A DNA stretch of 64,000 bases from Hyphomicrobiales bacterium (GCA_900469345.1 UBWZ01000001.1:124001-188000); one strand, 5' to 3'. Shown: positions 1 to 9,466, counted from the stretch's first letter. Translations and numbers: made by a program. The notes: generated by a model not told the origin, from the letters alone.

Positions 1-1093
1 GAACCGGCACGCGCTGGATGATCTTGGTAAAATTGCCCGTCGCATTTTCCGGCGGCAGCAGCGAGAAGACGGCGCCCGAGGCCGGCGCGATGGAAACCAC
101 CGTGCCCTCGATCGGGTGGTCGTCATAGGCGTCGACCTGCACCTTCACCTTCGAACCCGGCACCAGGTGCTGGATCTGCGTTTCCTTGAAATTCGCATCG
201 ATGTAGAGCTGGCGCACCGGAACGATCGCCATCAGCCGCTGGCCGGGCGAAACGAGATCGCCTTCCTGGACCGAGCGGTTGCCGACGATGCCGTCATAGG
301 GCGCCTTCAGCACCGTGAACGACAGGTCGCGGGCCGCCTTGTCGCGCTGCAGCTCGTACATCCGCACGGTGCCTTCGGCTTCCTTGCGCTGCGCGTCGAG
401 GATCGCGATATTGGCTTGCGCCGACTGGATGCTGGCATCGCCGCCGATCAGGTTGGCCTTCGCCTGGTCGAGCGCCACATTGGCGACGTCGAGATCAGCG
501 GCCGTTCCGACCGACTTGGTGGCAAGCTCCGCCTGACGCTTCTGGGTGATGGCGGCGCCGCGGACCGCAGCCTCGAGCGCCACCTTGGACGCCTGGGCCT
601 GTGCCAGGCTCGCCTTGCCGCCTTCGATCTGTGCGTCGATACGGGTCAGGGAAAGCTTCTGCGTGGCGATCTGGGCATTCGCCTGGTCAAGCGCGTTCTG
701 GTAGTCTCCGTTGTCGAGCACGGCGAGAACGTCGCCGGCCTTGACCTGCTGGTTGGCGACCACATTGACCTTGGCGACATAGCCGGTCACCTTGGGGGAG
801 ACGGTCGCGATGTCGCCCTCGACGTAGGCGTCATCGGTGGACACCATGAAGCGGCCCGTCGTCCACCATTCATAGCCGTACCAAGAACCGCCGGCCAGAA
901 GCGCCAGAAGGACAACAGGCAGGATGAAACCACGGCTCTTTTTCTTGGCGGGCGCTGCCGGCTCGGCAGCCACGGGCGGCGCGGCGGCGGCCGGCTCGCT
1001 AGCCGGAGCAGCCTTGCGCGCCTCGTTTTCAATTACTTTCGCGTCTTCGTTGGTAACTGCACGCAGCGCACCCGCATTCTGGGAAGCCGTCAT
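1..1093 (-). CDS. HlyD/EmrA-family efflux membrane fusion protein (C-terminus cut by window edge)
   Basis: This is the periplasmic adaptor of a multidrug efflux system. It would link an inner-membrane pump, not in the window, to an outer-membrane channel. The frame reads 364 codons from an ATG at 1093 and runs off the window, so about 30 C-terminal residues are probably missing compared with EmrA. It has an Ala/Pro-rich cytoplasmic start, one membrane anchor (residues about 50-67), a biotinyl/lipoyl half-motif (DDAYVEGDIATVSPKVTGYV), a long Ala/Gln-rich coiled-coil hairpin, then the second lipoyl half (LKAPYDGIVGNRSVQEGDLV) and a beta-barrel region. It is divergent from the TetR gene and shares its operator region, so TetR repression is very likely. 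Confidence 0.9.
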   Translation of the reverse strand, partial: MTASQNAGALRAVTNEDAKVIENEARKAAPASEPAAAAPPVAAEPAAPAKKKSRGFILPVVLLALLAGGSWYGYEWWTTGRFMVSTDDAYVEGDIATVSPKVTGYVAKVNVVANQQVKAGDVLAVLDNGDYQNALDQANAQIATQKLSLTRIDAQIEGGKASLAQAQASKVALEAAVRGAAITQKRQAELATKSVGTAADLDVANVALDQAKANLIGGDASIQSAQANIAILDAQRKEAEGTVRMYELQRDKAARDLSFTVLKAPYDGIVGNRSVQEGDLVSPGQRLMAIVPVRQLYIDANFKETQIQHLVPGSKVKVQVDAYDDHPIEGTVVSIAPASGAVFSLLPPENATGNFTKIIQRVPV

Positions 1094-1122
1094 CTTAAAC
1101 ACCGCCAAAAAAGTCTATCGGA

Positions 1123-1201
1123 CCGAACCGTTCAGTTCGACGGTGTTGACATAGCGGCTTCCATATAACATATCAAGAGGAGATCGAACCGCTCGGTTCG
1201 A
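1123..1201. promoter_or_regulatory. Divergent emrA-type/tetR promoters with two TetR operators
   Basis: Two 18-bp dyads, 1123-1140 and 1184-1201 (TCGAACCGCTCGGTTCGA), agree at 15 of 18 positions. Between them lie two opposed promoters that overlap completely. The plus promoter is TTGACA (1146-1151), 17 bases, CATATC (1169-1174). The minus promoter is TTGATA (1171-1176), 17 bases, TATGTC (1148-1153). Each operator begins a few bases past the expected start of one transcript, so one regulator could block both genes. Promoter assignments are inference from sequence. Confidence 0.8.
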
Positions 1202-1225
1202 AAAAAGATGGAACAGGAAAAGTTG

Positions 1226-1927
1226 ATGTCGAAAGCGTTAAATACACCCGCTGCCGTGGATGCCACGGTTCCGGGCGGGCGCTTTGCCGCAGGCGAGGAT
1301 CCGGTCAAGCGCGAGCAGATCATTGCCGGCGCCAAGCGCGTCTTCCTGCGCATGGGCTTCGATGCGGCCAGCATGAACGACATCACCCGCGAGGCCGGCG
1401 TTTCCAAGGGAACGATCTATGTCTATTTCCAGAACAAGGAAGACCTGTTCGCGGCCATGGTCGAGACCGAACGCGAAGCCTTCCTCTCCGCCTTGCGGAT
1501 CATCTTGGCAAGCGACGACGACGTCGAGAAAAATCTCTTTGCTTTCGGAATTCGCTTTCTCGAACATCTGACGGACGAAAAGATCGTCACCGCCATGCGC
1601 ATGGTTCTGGGGGTGCGCGAGCGGATGCCGCAGCTGTGCGCCCGCTTCTTCCGCGGACCGCAGAACCTGCGCACCGTGCTCCACGACTACCTCGTCCGCC
1701 AGGTTGCCAAGGGCAGTCTGGTGATCGAGGATACCGACCTTGCAGCGGGTCAGTATCTCGATCTCGCCAGCGGCAGCTTCTTCAAGTTTCGCCTGTTCGG
1801 AACCATGGCGGAGCCGCCGTCGCAGGAAGAAATGGTTCGTGTCATCCGCGGCGCAATCCGCGTATTCATGGCCGCTTACGGCCGTAATGACAAATCTGTG
1901 ATCGAAACGGAGCTGCAACAGCGCTGA
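1226..1927 (+). CDS. TetR/AcrR-family transcriptional repressor
   Basis: This is probably the repressor of the divergent efflux adaptor and of itself. The N-terminal TetR helix-turn-helix (residues about 28-74) contains the typical ITREAGVSKGTIYVYFQNKEDL segment shape; the C-terminal half is the all-helical ligand-binding domain. I start it at ATG 1226 (233 aa) because AGGAAAAG lies just upstream at good spacing. The in-frame ATG at 1208 has no ribosome site and falls directly after the second operator. The ligand cannot be read from sequence. The operators at 1123-1140 and 1184-1201 are the likely binding sites. Confidence 0.92.
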   Translation: MSKALNTPAAVDATVPGGRFAAGEDPVKREQIIAGAKRVFLRMGFDAASMNDITREAGVSKGTIYVYFQNKEDLFAAMVETEREAFLSALRIILASDDDVEKNLFAFGIRFLEHLTDEKIVTAMRMVLGVRERMPQLCARFFRGPQNLRTVLHDYLVRQVAKGSLVIEDTDLAAGQYLDLASGSFFKFRLFGTMAEPPSQEEMVRVIRGAIRVFMAAYGRNDKSVIETELQQR

Positions 1928-2026
1928 TTGGTGCCCTCGACCCTCCGGATTCATCTTGTCTTTAGACCTCCCAATCTTACATCGGGGCGGCATTTTGTCC
2001 CATGAACAAGGAAAGAGGAGATTTGA

Positions 2027-2791
2027 ATGGAGATTTCGGCGCTTTTAGCAGACCCGGCGGCCTGGGTAGCGCTTGTTACACTTGTGGTCATGGAAGTCGT
2101 GCTCGGCATCGACAACCTGATCTTCATCTCCATTCTCACCAACAAGCTGCCACCCGAAAATCGGGAAAAGGCCCGCAAGATCGGCATCGGCCTGGCGCTT
2201 GTCATGCGTCTCGGCCTGCTCGGCACCGTTGCCTGGATCGTGCAGCTCACCAATCCGCTGTTCACTGCCTTCGGCCACGAGTTTTCGTGGAAGGACCTGA
2301 TCCTGATCGCCGGTGGTCTCTTCCTGGTCTACAAGGCAACCAAGGAAATCCACCACTCGGTCGATGCCGATGACCACAAGGAAGATCTGGTCGGCGCCGG
2401 CAAGGGCGTCGTGAAGATGAGCTTTGCGGCCGCCATCGGCCAGATCCTGGTGCTCGACCTGGTCTTCTCGATCGACAGCATCATCACCGCCGTCGGCATG
2501 ACCCCGCATCTGCCGATCATGATCGTCGCCGTCATCGCCGCCGTCACCGTCATGCTGATCGCAGCCACCCCGCTCGCCAACTTCATCGAGCGCAACCCGA
2601 CCATCGTCATGCTGGCGCTCGCCTTCCTGCTGATGATCGGCGGCACGCTGATCGTCGAAGGCTTCGGCGTGCATGTGCCGAAGGGCTACATCTACGCGGC
2701 CATGGCTTTTTCGGCCGGTGTCGAGATCCTCAACATGGTGGTCCGCAACAAGCGCTCCCGCAACCGGGACGCCGGCAAGACGGTACACTAA
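2027..2791 (+). CDS. TerC-family integral membrane protein
   Basis: A 254-residue, seven-helix membrane protein of the TerC family, whose members act in manganese or calcium export and tellurite tolerance. The diagnostic acidic motifs in membrane helices are present: [11 protein letters not shown] near residue 25 and [14 protein letters not shown] near residue 145. A GAGGAG ribosome site precedes ATG 2027. It stands alone between tetR and the SLC13 permease on the same strand. The exact substrate is not visible; manganese is the best guess by family. I looked for a yybP-ykoY manganese riboswitch in the short leader and did not see one. Confidence 0.9.
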   Translation: MEISALLADPAAWVALVTLVVMEVVLGIDNLIFISILTNKLPPENREKARKIGIGLALVMRLGLLGTVAWIVQLTNPLFTAFGHEFSWKDLILIAGGLFLVYKATKEIHHSVDADDHKEDLVGAGKGVVKMSFAAAIGQILVLDLVFSIDSIITAVGMTPHLPIMIVAVIAAVTVMLIAATPLANFIERNPTIVMLALAFLLMIGGTLIVEGFGVHVPKGYIYAAMAFSAGVEILNMVVRNKRSRNRDAGKTVH

Positions 2792-2796
2792 GGCGA

Positions 2797-2827
2797 GGTT
2801 GGCCGTCGGCGCAGCCGGCGGCCAACC
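2797..2827 (+). terminator. GC-rich hairpin after terC
   Basis: GGTTGGCCG pairs with CGGCCAACC and the stem extends inward to about 14 pairs around a 3-base loop. There is no T-run, so it may be a processing or Rho-linked end rather than a classical terminator. Confidence 0.35.
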
Positions 2828-2933
2828 CGTACCCATCGGAGTTGGGCAGGGCGGAACTTTGACGTGCACCGCACGTTAGGTGCGGCCAATACTGCGGCGG
2901 AGCCCGTCCGCGCGCCTGTTCCGCCGGAGCCTC

Positions 2934-4706
2934 ATGACAACCCAGCAGATTCTCGCCTTCTCCGTCATCGGCGTCATGATGGCAGTCTTCATCTGGGATA
3001 GGTTCCGTTACGACGTGGTCGCCTGCTGCGCGCTGGTCCTGGCCGTCGCCTTGGGCATAGTGCCGGTCGACAAGGCGTTTTCGGGCTTTTCCGACGATAT
3101 CGTCATCATCGTCGGCAGTGCGCTGGTGGTCAGCGCCGGCGTTGCCCGCTCCGGCATCGTCGACACGGCGATCAAGCGCTTCTTTCCCAATCTCAACACC
3201 GTCCACACCCAGCTTGCGCTGCTGATGATCGTCGTCGCGGTGCTCTCGGCGTTCATCAAGAACATCGGCGCGCTGGCGATCATGATGCCGGTCGCCTTCC
3301 AGTTCTCCAAGAAGTCCGGCGTCTCCCCGTCCAAATACCTCATGCCGATGGCATTCGCGGCCCTGCTCGGCGGCCTGATGACGCAGATCGGCACCTCGCC
3401 GAATATCGTCGTGTCGCGCCTGCGCGGCGAAATGACGGGCACCCCCTTCACCATGTTCGATTTCACCCCGATGGGCGTCATCCTGACGGTGGTCGGCCTC
3501 ACCTTCCTGCTGTTCTTCCACTGGCTGGTGCCGAGCCGCACGAAGCAGGATAGCTCCATCGAGGAAGCCGTCGAGATCACCGACTACACCTCGGAGGTCT
3601 CGATTGCGGCCGATTCGACCGTGCTCGGCAAGCCCGTCAGCGATCTCCTGAAGCTCGGCGACGGCGAGATCGTCGCCACTGCCGTGCTGCGCGGCGCAAC
3701 GCGCATGTCGCCCTTTCCGGATCTCGTCCTGCGCGAAGGTGATGTCGTTCTCCTGGCCGGCCCGTCCAAGGCGCTCGACCGCACGGTCTCGGGCGGCAAG
3801 CTCAAGCTGTTCGGCAAGCCGATCCGCGAAAACGGGCAGATCCAGACCGACGTAATCTCCATCGAAGCGATCGTCACGCCGGAATCGGGCCTTAACGGAC
3901 TGTCCGCCAAGGAGCTTGCGCTGTCCTACACGCGCGGCGTCAACCTTCTGGCCGTCAGCCGTCGCGGCGAGCGGCTCAAGGAACGGCTCGGCAGCCTGAG
4001 CTTCATGGCCGGCGACGTGCTCGTTCTTCAGGGAAGCCGCAAGAGCCTGCCCAAGGTTCTGCAGGATTTCGCCCTTCTGCCGCTCGCCCAGCGCGAAGTC
4101 CTGCTCGGGACCCGACGCAGGGCCTATATACCGCTGGTGATCCTGGCGATCGCCATGGCGGCGACGGCCGTCGGCATAGCACCGGTGCCGGTCGCCTTCT
4201 TCGCCGCAGCGCTCGGCATGGTCGTCTTCCGGGCGATCCCGCTGACCGACATCTACAAATCGGTGGACGGGCCGATCCTGGTCATGCTCGCGGCGCTGAT
4301 CCCGGTCTCGGATTCGCTGCGCACCTCGGGCGGCAGCGATCTCATCGCCCACTGGCTGGGTGCGGTGGCCGCCACCATGCCGGCCTGGGGCGCGATCGCC
4401 ATGATCCTGATCACCGCCATGGCGGTCACCCCCTTCCTTAACAACGCCGCCACCGTGCTCGTCATGGCGCCGATCGCGGCAAGCTTTGCGACCGGTCTCG
4501 GGTTCAAGCCGGAGGCCTTCCTGATGGCCGTCGCAATCGGTGCCGGCTCGGACTTCCTCACCCCTGTCGGCCACCAGTGCAACACGCTGGTCTTCGGCCC
4601 GGGAGGGTACAAGTTCTCCGACTACCCGCGGCTTGGCCTGCCACTGTCGGTGCTGATCATCCTCGTCACCGTGCCAAGCCTTCTCTGGATCTGGCCCGTG
4701 CACTGA
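2934..4706 (+). CDS. SLC13/DASS-type anion permease with two TrkA-C domains
   Basis: A sodium- or proton-coupled transporter of the divalent-anion family, possibly for sulfate, dicarboxylates or a similar anion. Membrane helices fill residues 1-190 and 395-590; between them lie two RCK-C/TrkA-C regulatory domains (about 205-290 and 295-375). Family signatures are visible in both halves: an IGTSPN hairpin motif near residue 165 and a FLNNAATV/GHQCNTLV region in the second half. I start it at ATG 2934 (590 aa), where GGAG lies 6 bases upstream, rather than at the in-frame GTG 2880. It is monocistronic by spacing. The substrate is unknown. Confidence 0.85.
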   Translation: MTTQQILAFSVIGVMMAVFIWDRFRYDVVACCALVLAVALGIVPVDKAFSGFSDDIVIIVGSALVVSAGVARSGIVDTAIKRFFPNLNTVHTQLALLMIVVAVLSAFIKNIGALAIMMPVAFQFSKKSGVSPSKYLMPMAFAALLGGLMTQIGTSPNIVVSRLRGEMTGTPFTMFDFTPMGVILTVVGLTFLLFFHWLVPSRTKQDSSIEEAVEITDYTSEVSIAADSTVLGKPVSDLLKLGDGEIVATAVLRGATRMSPFPDLVLREGDVVLLAGPSKALDRTVSGGKLKLFGKPIRENGQIQTDVISIEAIVTPESGLNGLSAKELALSYTRGVNLLAVSRRGERLKERLGSLSFMAGDVLVLQGSRKSLPKVLQDFALLPLAQREVLLGTRRRAYIPLVILAIAMAATAVGIAPVPVAFFAAALGMVVFRAIPLTDIYKSVDGPILVMLAALIPVSDSLRTSGGSDLIAHWLGAVAATMPAWGAIAMILITAMAVTPFLNNAATVLVMAPIAASFATGLGFKPEAFLMAVAIGAGSDFLTPVGHQCNTLVFGPGGYKFSDYPRLGLPLSVLIILVTVPSLLWIWPVH

Positions 4707-4826
4707 GCCCGGGCCCTAAATTTCTTGACGCTGTGCGCTGAATATGCGCTAAGGCCTGCCTCATCCGTGATCCCAGCTGAAGCAGGCCTTGGCGCCTAGA
4801 ACCGCGCCGCAGATCGAGCAATATTC

Positions 4827-6284
4827 ATGATCCATCCGACCCCTCGCGTCCGCATCGCCCCCTCGCCTACCGGTGAGCCCCATGTCGGCACCGCCTATAT
4901 CGCGCTGTTCAACTATCTGTTCGCCAAGAAGCACGGCGGCGAGTTCATCCTGCGCATCGAAGACACCGATGCCACCCGCTCGACGCTGGAATTCGAGCAG
5001 AAGGTGCTGGATGCCCTGAAGTGGACCGGCCTGTCCTGGGCAGAAGGTCCCGATATCGGCGGCCCCTATGGTCCCTATCGCCAGTCGGACCGCAAGGACA
5101 TGTACCAGCCGCACGCACAGGACCTGCTCGACAAGGGCCATGCCTTCCGCTGCTTCTGCACGCCGCAGCGTCTGGAAGAGATGCGCGAAGCCCAGCGCGC
5201 CGCCGGCAAGCCGCCGAAATACGATGGCCTCTGCCTGCATCTGACCGCCGAGGAAGTCACCGCCAAGATGGCTGCGGGCGAAAGTTCCGTCGTCCGCATG
5301 AAGATCCCGACGGAAGGCTCCTGCGATTTCACCGACGGCGTCTACGGCGATGTCTCGATCCCGTGGGATTCGGTCGACATGCAGGTGCTGATCAAGGGCG
5401 ACGGCATGCCGACCTATCATATGGCCAACGTCATCGACGACCACATGATGAAGATCACCCATGTGGCGCGCGGCGAGGAATGGCTTGCCTCCGTGCCCAA
5501 GCACATCCTGCTCTATCGCTATTTCGGCTGGGAAGCGCCGGTGTTCATGCATCTCTCGCTGATGCGCAATGCTGACAAGTCCAAGCTGTCGAAGCGCAAG
5601 AACCCGACGTCGATCTCCTACTACTCCGCGCTCGGCTACCTGCCGGAAGCGCTGATGAACTTTCTCGGCCTGTTCTTCATCCAGATCGCCGAAGGCGAGG
5701 AACTGCTGACCATGGACGAGCTGACGGAAAAGTTCGATCCGGACAACCTGTCCAAGGCCGGCGCCATCTTCGACATCCAGAAGCTCGACTGGCTGAACGG
5801 TCGCTGGCTGCGCGAAAAGCTGTCACCGGAAGAGTTCGTCGCCCGCACCCTCGAATGGGCAATGGAAAACAGCCGTCTCACCGAAGGGCTGAAGCTGTCG
5901 CAGAGCCGCGTCTCCAAGCTCGGCGAACTGCCGAACCTCGCCGGATTCCTGCTGTCCAGCGACGTCGGCCTGACGCCCGCGTCCTTTGCCGGCCTGAAGA
6001 CCACGCCGGCCGAAACGCTGGAAATCATCCAGACGGTGCAGGCCGATTTCGAAAAGATGATCGAGTTCAACGTCGAGTCGATCGATGCGGAACTGCGCGC
6101 CATCGCCGACAAGCTGGCCAAGAAGCTGCGCGTCGTCACGCCGCCGCTGTTCATCGCCATGTCCGGATCGTCGCGCTCGCTACCGCTGTTTGACTCGATG
6201 GCGCTGCTCGGCCGCTCGGTCGTGCGCCAGCGCCTGAAGATTGCCGCAACCGTCGTGGCATCGATGGTGGGCGACGGAAAGTAA
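4827..6284 (+). CDS. gltX: Glutamyl-tRNA synthetase
   Basis: Charges tRNA(Glu), and in rhizobia often tRNA(Gln), with glutamate; cytoplasmic class I enzyme, 485 aa. The HIGH-type motif is PSPTGEPHVGT near residue 12 and the KMSKS-type motif is KSKLSKRKNP near residue 250. A zinc knuckle matches the E. coli pattern exactly: C109-x-C111, 24 residues, C136-x-H138. The C-terminal helical anticodon-binding domain is present at normal length. Alphaproteobacteria often carry two gltX copies, so the discriminating or non-discriminating role cannot be decided here. Fifty-eight bases separate it from lysS on the same strand. Confidence 0.95.
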   Translation: MIHPTPRVRIAPSPTGEPHVGTAYIALFNYLFAKKHGGEFILRIEDTDATRSTLEFEQKVLDALKWTGLSWAEGPDIGGPYGPYRQSDRKDMYQPHAQDLLDKGHAFRCFCTPQRLEEMREAQRAAGKPPKYDGLCLHLTAEEVTAKMAAGESSVVRMKIPTEGSCDFTDGVYGDVSIPWDSVDMQVLIKGDGMPTYHMANVIDDHMMKITHVARGEEWLASVPKHILLYRYFGWEAPVFMHLSLMRNADKSKLSKRKNPTSISYYSALGYLPEALMNFLGLFFIQIAEGEELLTMDELTEKFDPDNLSKAGAIFDIQKLDWLNGRWLREKLSPEEFVARTLEWAMENSRLTEGLKLSQSRVSKLGELPNLAGFLLSSDVGLTPASFAGLKTTPAETLEIIQTVQADFEKMIEFNVESIDAELRAIADKLAKKLRVVTPPLFIAMSGSSRSLPLFDSMALLGRSVVRQRLKIAATVVASMVGDGK

Positions 6285-6342
6285 TATCGGATACTGCCTC
6301 TGACGGCGGAATTCTGAAACAGCCCCTAAAGGCAAACACACC

Positions 6343-7845
6343 ATGACCGACAACACGACCAAGACCGAAACCGCCCTCTCCTCCGACGTGACCGAAGTCC
6401 GCGCCCAGAAGCTCGCCATGCTGCGCGACAAGATCGGCGACGTCTACCCGGCCCATTTCCACCGGACCATGACCAATGCGGAGCTGGCCGAGAAGTACAA
6501 GGATCTCGAGGCCGACGTCGAGACGCAGGACATCGTGACGGTCGCCGGCCGGGTCTATTCCTCGCGCAATTCGGGCATGTTCATGGACATCCATGATGCC
6601 TCCGGCAAGCTGCAGATCTTCTCCCACAAGGACACCACGCCGCAGGAAGCCCGCGACCTGCTGCCGATGGTCGATATCGGCGACATCATCGGCGTGACCG
6701 GCGTGGTCCGGCGCACCAAGCGCGGCGAGCTGACGATCAACGCCCAGCAGATCATCATGCTCACCAAGTCCCTGCTGCCGATGCCGGAAAAGTGGAACGG
6801 CATCGCCGATGTCGAGATCCGCTATCGCAAGCGTCACCTCGACATCATGACCAACGAGGAATCAAAGCTGCGCTTCCAGCAGCGCTCGAAGATCGTCTCC
6901 GGCATCCGTCGCTTCATGGAAGACGACGGCTTCATGGAAGTCGAGACGCCGATGCTGCATTCGGTCTATGGCGGCGCGACCGCCGAGCCCTTCAAGACCC
7001 ACCACAACACGCTGAAGCTCGACATGTACCTGCGCATCGCGCCGGAACTGTTCCTGAAGCGCACGCTGGTCTCCGGCCTCACCGACAAGGTGTTCGAGAT
7101 CAACCGCAACTTCCGCAACGAAGGCGTTTCCACACGGCACAATCCCGAGTTCACCATGATGGAGTGCTACTGGGCCTATGCCGACTACGAGGACATCATG
7201 GACCTCGTCGAGCGCCTGTTCGAGCGCCTCGCCGTGACCCTTCATGGTTCGACGGACGTGAAGTTCGGCGACAAGGAACTCTCTTTCAAGGGGCCGTTCA
7301 AGCGCGTGCCGATGCCCGACGCCGTCAAGGAAGTAACCGGCATCGATTTCCTTGCGATGAAGACCGACGAGGAAGCCCGCACTGCCGCCAAGGCGGCCGG
7401 CTTTGAAGTCGAGAAGGACTGGACCTGGGGCGAGTGCCTGGCCTTCATCTTCGAGGAAAAGGTCGAGGGTACGCTGATCCAGCCGAGCCACGTCACCCAC
7501 TTCCCCAAGGACATCTCGCCGTTTGCCAAGGAAGTGCCGGGCGAGCCGCGCCTCGTCGAACGCTTCGAGACCTATTGCAACGCCTGGGAACTGGGCAACG
7601 CCTTCTCCGAACTGAACGACCCGGAGGAGCAGCGCAAGCGCATGGTCGAGCAGCTCGAACAGGCCCATGTCCGCGGCGAAAAGGACAAGCAGCTCGACGA
7701 CGAATTCCTGGATGCGATCGACCAGGGCATGCCCCCGGCCGGTGGCCTCGGCATCGGCGTCGACCGGTTGGTGATGCTGCTGACCGACGCGCCCTCGATC
7801 CGCGACGTTATCCTCTTCCCCGCGCGCCGCAGCAGGCAGGACTAG
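6343..7845 (+). CDS. lysS: Lysyl-tRNA synthetase, class II
   Basis: Charges tRNA(Lys) with lysine; 500 aa. The N-terminal OB-fold anticodon domain (residues about 65-165) is followed by the class II core. Motif 2 is FRNEGVSTRHNPEFTMMECY near residue 255 and motif 3 is the GLGIGVDRLVM segment near residue 467. It lies close behind gltX on the same strand, so two tRNA synthetases are probably co-transcribed. Some alphaproteobacteria use a class I LysRS; this one is clearly class II. Two strong hairpins follow the stop at 7857-7935. Confidence 0.95.
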   Translation: MTDNTTKTETALSSDVTEVRAQKLAMLRDKIGDVYPAHFHRTMTNAELAEKYKDLEADVETQDIVTVAGRVYSSRNSGMFMDIHDASGKLQIFSHKDTTPQEARDLLPMVDIGDIIGVTGVVRRTKRGELTINAQQIIMLTKSLLPMPEKWNGIADVEIRYRKRHLDIMTNEESKLRFQQRSKIVSGIRRFMEDDGFMEVETPMLHSVYGGATAEPFKTHHNTLKLDMYLRIAPELFLKRTLVSGLTDKVFEINRNFRNEGVSTRHNPEFTMMECYWAYADYEDIMDLVERLFERLAVTLHGSTDVKFGDKELSFKGPFKRVPMPDAVKEVTGIDFLAMKTDEEARTAAKAAGFEVEKDWTWGECLAFIFEEKVEGTLIQPSHVTHFPKDISPFAKEVPGEPRLVERFETYCNAWELGNAFSELNDPEEQRKRMVEQLEQAHVRGEKDKQLDDEFLDAIDQGMPPAGGLGIGVDRLVMLLTDAPSIRDVILFPARRSRQD

Positions 7846-7856
7846 CGCAAGCCATG

Positions 7857-7935
7857 CCGCGTCTCTCCGATCGGGAGACGCGGTATTCAGCGACGCAACG
7901 AGGTGTCAGTCGCCCGGCAGGCCGGGCATGACACC
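7857..7935. terminator. Two hairpins between convergent lysS and the Pro/Ala-rich gene
   Basis: First stem: CCGCGTCTC (7857-7865) with GAGACGCGG (7875-7883). Second, larger structure: GGTGTCA (7902-7908) with TGACACC (7929-7935), enclosing GCCCGGC with GCCGGGC. They sit between two convergent genes, so a bidirectional transcript end is likely, although neither has a long T-run. Confidence 0.5.
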
Positions 7936-7945
7936 GTTGCCCCCA

Positions 7946-9466
7946 TCACTGCGCCGGCTTTGTCTCGTCAACGGCTGCGGGAGCTGCCGCAGACGCGGCA
8001 TCCGCCTGCTGCTGCCGGAATTTCGCCAGCCAGGCCGCGCCGGCGGCATCGGCCGCCGTCTTTCCGTTCGTCGGAGGCGGAGCAGCCACGACCGGAAGGG
8101 GCGCAGCCGGGGCCGCGTCGCCGGAATGACCCTTGCCGGCATCCCCCTCGCTGGGTGTCCCCTCACCGGAATTAACGGCATCGGCCCCGCTCTGCGATGA
8201 CCCGGGCTTGCCGGCTTCATCCGCAGCGAGCGGCGGCGGATTGTCGGAAGGCTTTGCCTCGACCGAGGCTTCCTTTTGCGTCTCGGTCGGCTTTTCAGCC
8301 TCTTTGCTTCCGAAGATCATGCCCTGGATGGAGGACAGAAGCCCGCCCTCTGCCGGTTTTTCGGCGGCGGCAGCTTCTGCCTTCGGCGCTGCTTCGGGCT
8401 TTGCGGCAGCAGCCTCTGCTCCCACGGCAGCCGGTTCAGGCTTCGCGGCGGCAGCTTCCGGCTTTGCAGTGACGACCTCCGGCTTGACAGCCGCGGCCTC
8501 GTGGCTTTCGGCCGGCTTTGCAGCCATGGGTGCGGCTTCAGCCTGTGCTGGGGCATGGGCGGCCACGGCAGCACCCTCCTGTCCGGGACCGGTCTCGCCG
8601 TCGCCCTCGCTGCCGTGCGATTGCGCCGCCTTTTCGGGTTCCGCATCTCGCTTGGCACCGAAGATCATCGAGGTCACGGATGTCAGGAAGCCGCCGCTCT
8701 CCTTGGCAGCCACCTGCTCCCCGCCTGCCTCTTGCTTGCCGGCTCCGGCACCTTCTCCGGCGGGTTTGCCCTCTTCCGAAGTCTTGGCCTCGCCTTCGCC
8801 GGCCGGAGCTTCGCCCTCGGCGCTCGCCGCGCCGTGTTCGCCCTTGGGTTTCGGCTTTTTCTTGTCGCCATGTGCGGCCGGCGCCTTTTCCCCTTCGGGA
8901 ACCGCGACCACGGGATCGACGCAATCCGCCTTGTCGCTCAGCTTGGCCGTCAGCGCTTCCACGTCCTCCAGCGGCAGGTCCATCCGCAGGCCGAAAAACT
9001 CGCCCTTCGATGTCGGCGCTGCGTCGACGTAGAAGGCGGAATAGGTTTGAGCCTGCGCCCCGCCCGGGGTCTTCGAGAGATCCGGAATGTAGATGACCTG
9101 GGCGCCGATCGCCCGCCCGCGCATCTCGGCGCGGTCCGTCGGCCCGGCCTTGTCTAGCACAGACACCTGGACGAGGTCGGCCTTTTCCTTTTCCTGCACG
9201 GCGCGTGCCACGCGCAGCGCCGTCCTCACCCGCGCCATGCCGTCACCCGGCTTGTCGCTCACCACATATTTGCGGATCCAGCTGTGATGGTCGCGGTTGA
9301 TCCGGTCAGTCTTCAGGGTCGTGCATGCAAGCCCGTTCGTCTCGAGATAGGAAGGCCCGAGCAGCTTGTCGGTGCCGACGAACACGGCCGCGGCGCCGCT
9401 GCCGCCGCACAGCACAAGTACGCCGCCGGTGATCAGCAGGAATTTCTTCGACAGCCGGATTTTCAT
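7946..9466 (-). CDS. Membrane-anchored Pro/Ala/Glu/Lys-rich protein of unknown function
   Basis: I do not recognise the family. The 506-aa protein starts with one membrane anchor (residues about 7-28, FLLITGGVLVLCGGSGAAAV), then a compact domain (about 35-205) with several charged and aromatic residues. After that comes a long low-complexity Ala/Glu/Lys/Pro tail. Within the tail a short hydrophobic motif occurs twice: GGFLTSVTSMIFGAK and GGLLSSIQGMIFGSK, each followed by acidic residues. I start at ATG 9466 because the extra 62 upstream codons look non-coding and the anchor then begins at residue 7. The tail suggests a wall-spanning or scaffold role, but that is inference. It is divergent from sitA. 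Confidence 0.75.
   Translation of the reverse strand: MKIRLSKKFLLITGGVLVLCGGSGAAAVFVGTDKLLGPSYLETNGLACTTLKTDRINRDHHSWIRKYVVSDKPGDGMARVRTALRVARAVQEKEKADLVQVSVLDKAGPTDRAEMRGRAIGAQVIYIPDLSKTPGGAQAQTYSAFYVDAAPTSKGEFFGLRMDLPLEDVEALTAKLSDKADCVDPVVAVPEGEKAPAAHGDKKKPKPKGEHGAASAEGEAPAGEGEAKTSEEGKPAGEGAGAGKQEAGGEQVAAKESGGFLTSVTSMIFGAKRDAEPEKAAQSHGSEGDGETGPGQEGAAVAAHAPAQAEAAPMAAKPAESHEAAAVKPEVVTAKPEAAAAKPEPAAVGAEAAAAKPEAAPKAEAAAAEKPAEGGLLSSIQGMIFGSKEAEKPTETQKEASVEAKPSDNPPPLAADEAGKPGSSQSGADAVNSGEGTPSEGDAGKGHSGDAAPAAPLPVVAAPPPTNGKTAADAAGAAWLAKFRQQQADAASAAAPAAVDETKPAQ

Noticed and set aside
1928-2026. Possible yybP-ykoY manganese riboswitch in front of terC
   Set aside because: The leader is only about 100 bases and lacks the conserved paired loops and GGGGAG-type core of that riboswitch.
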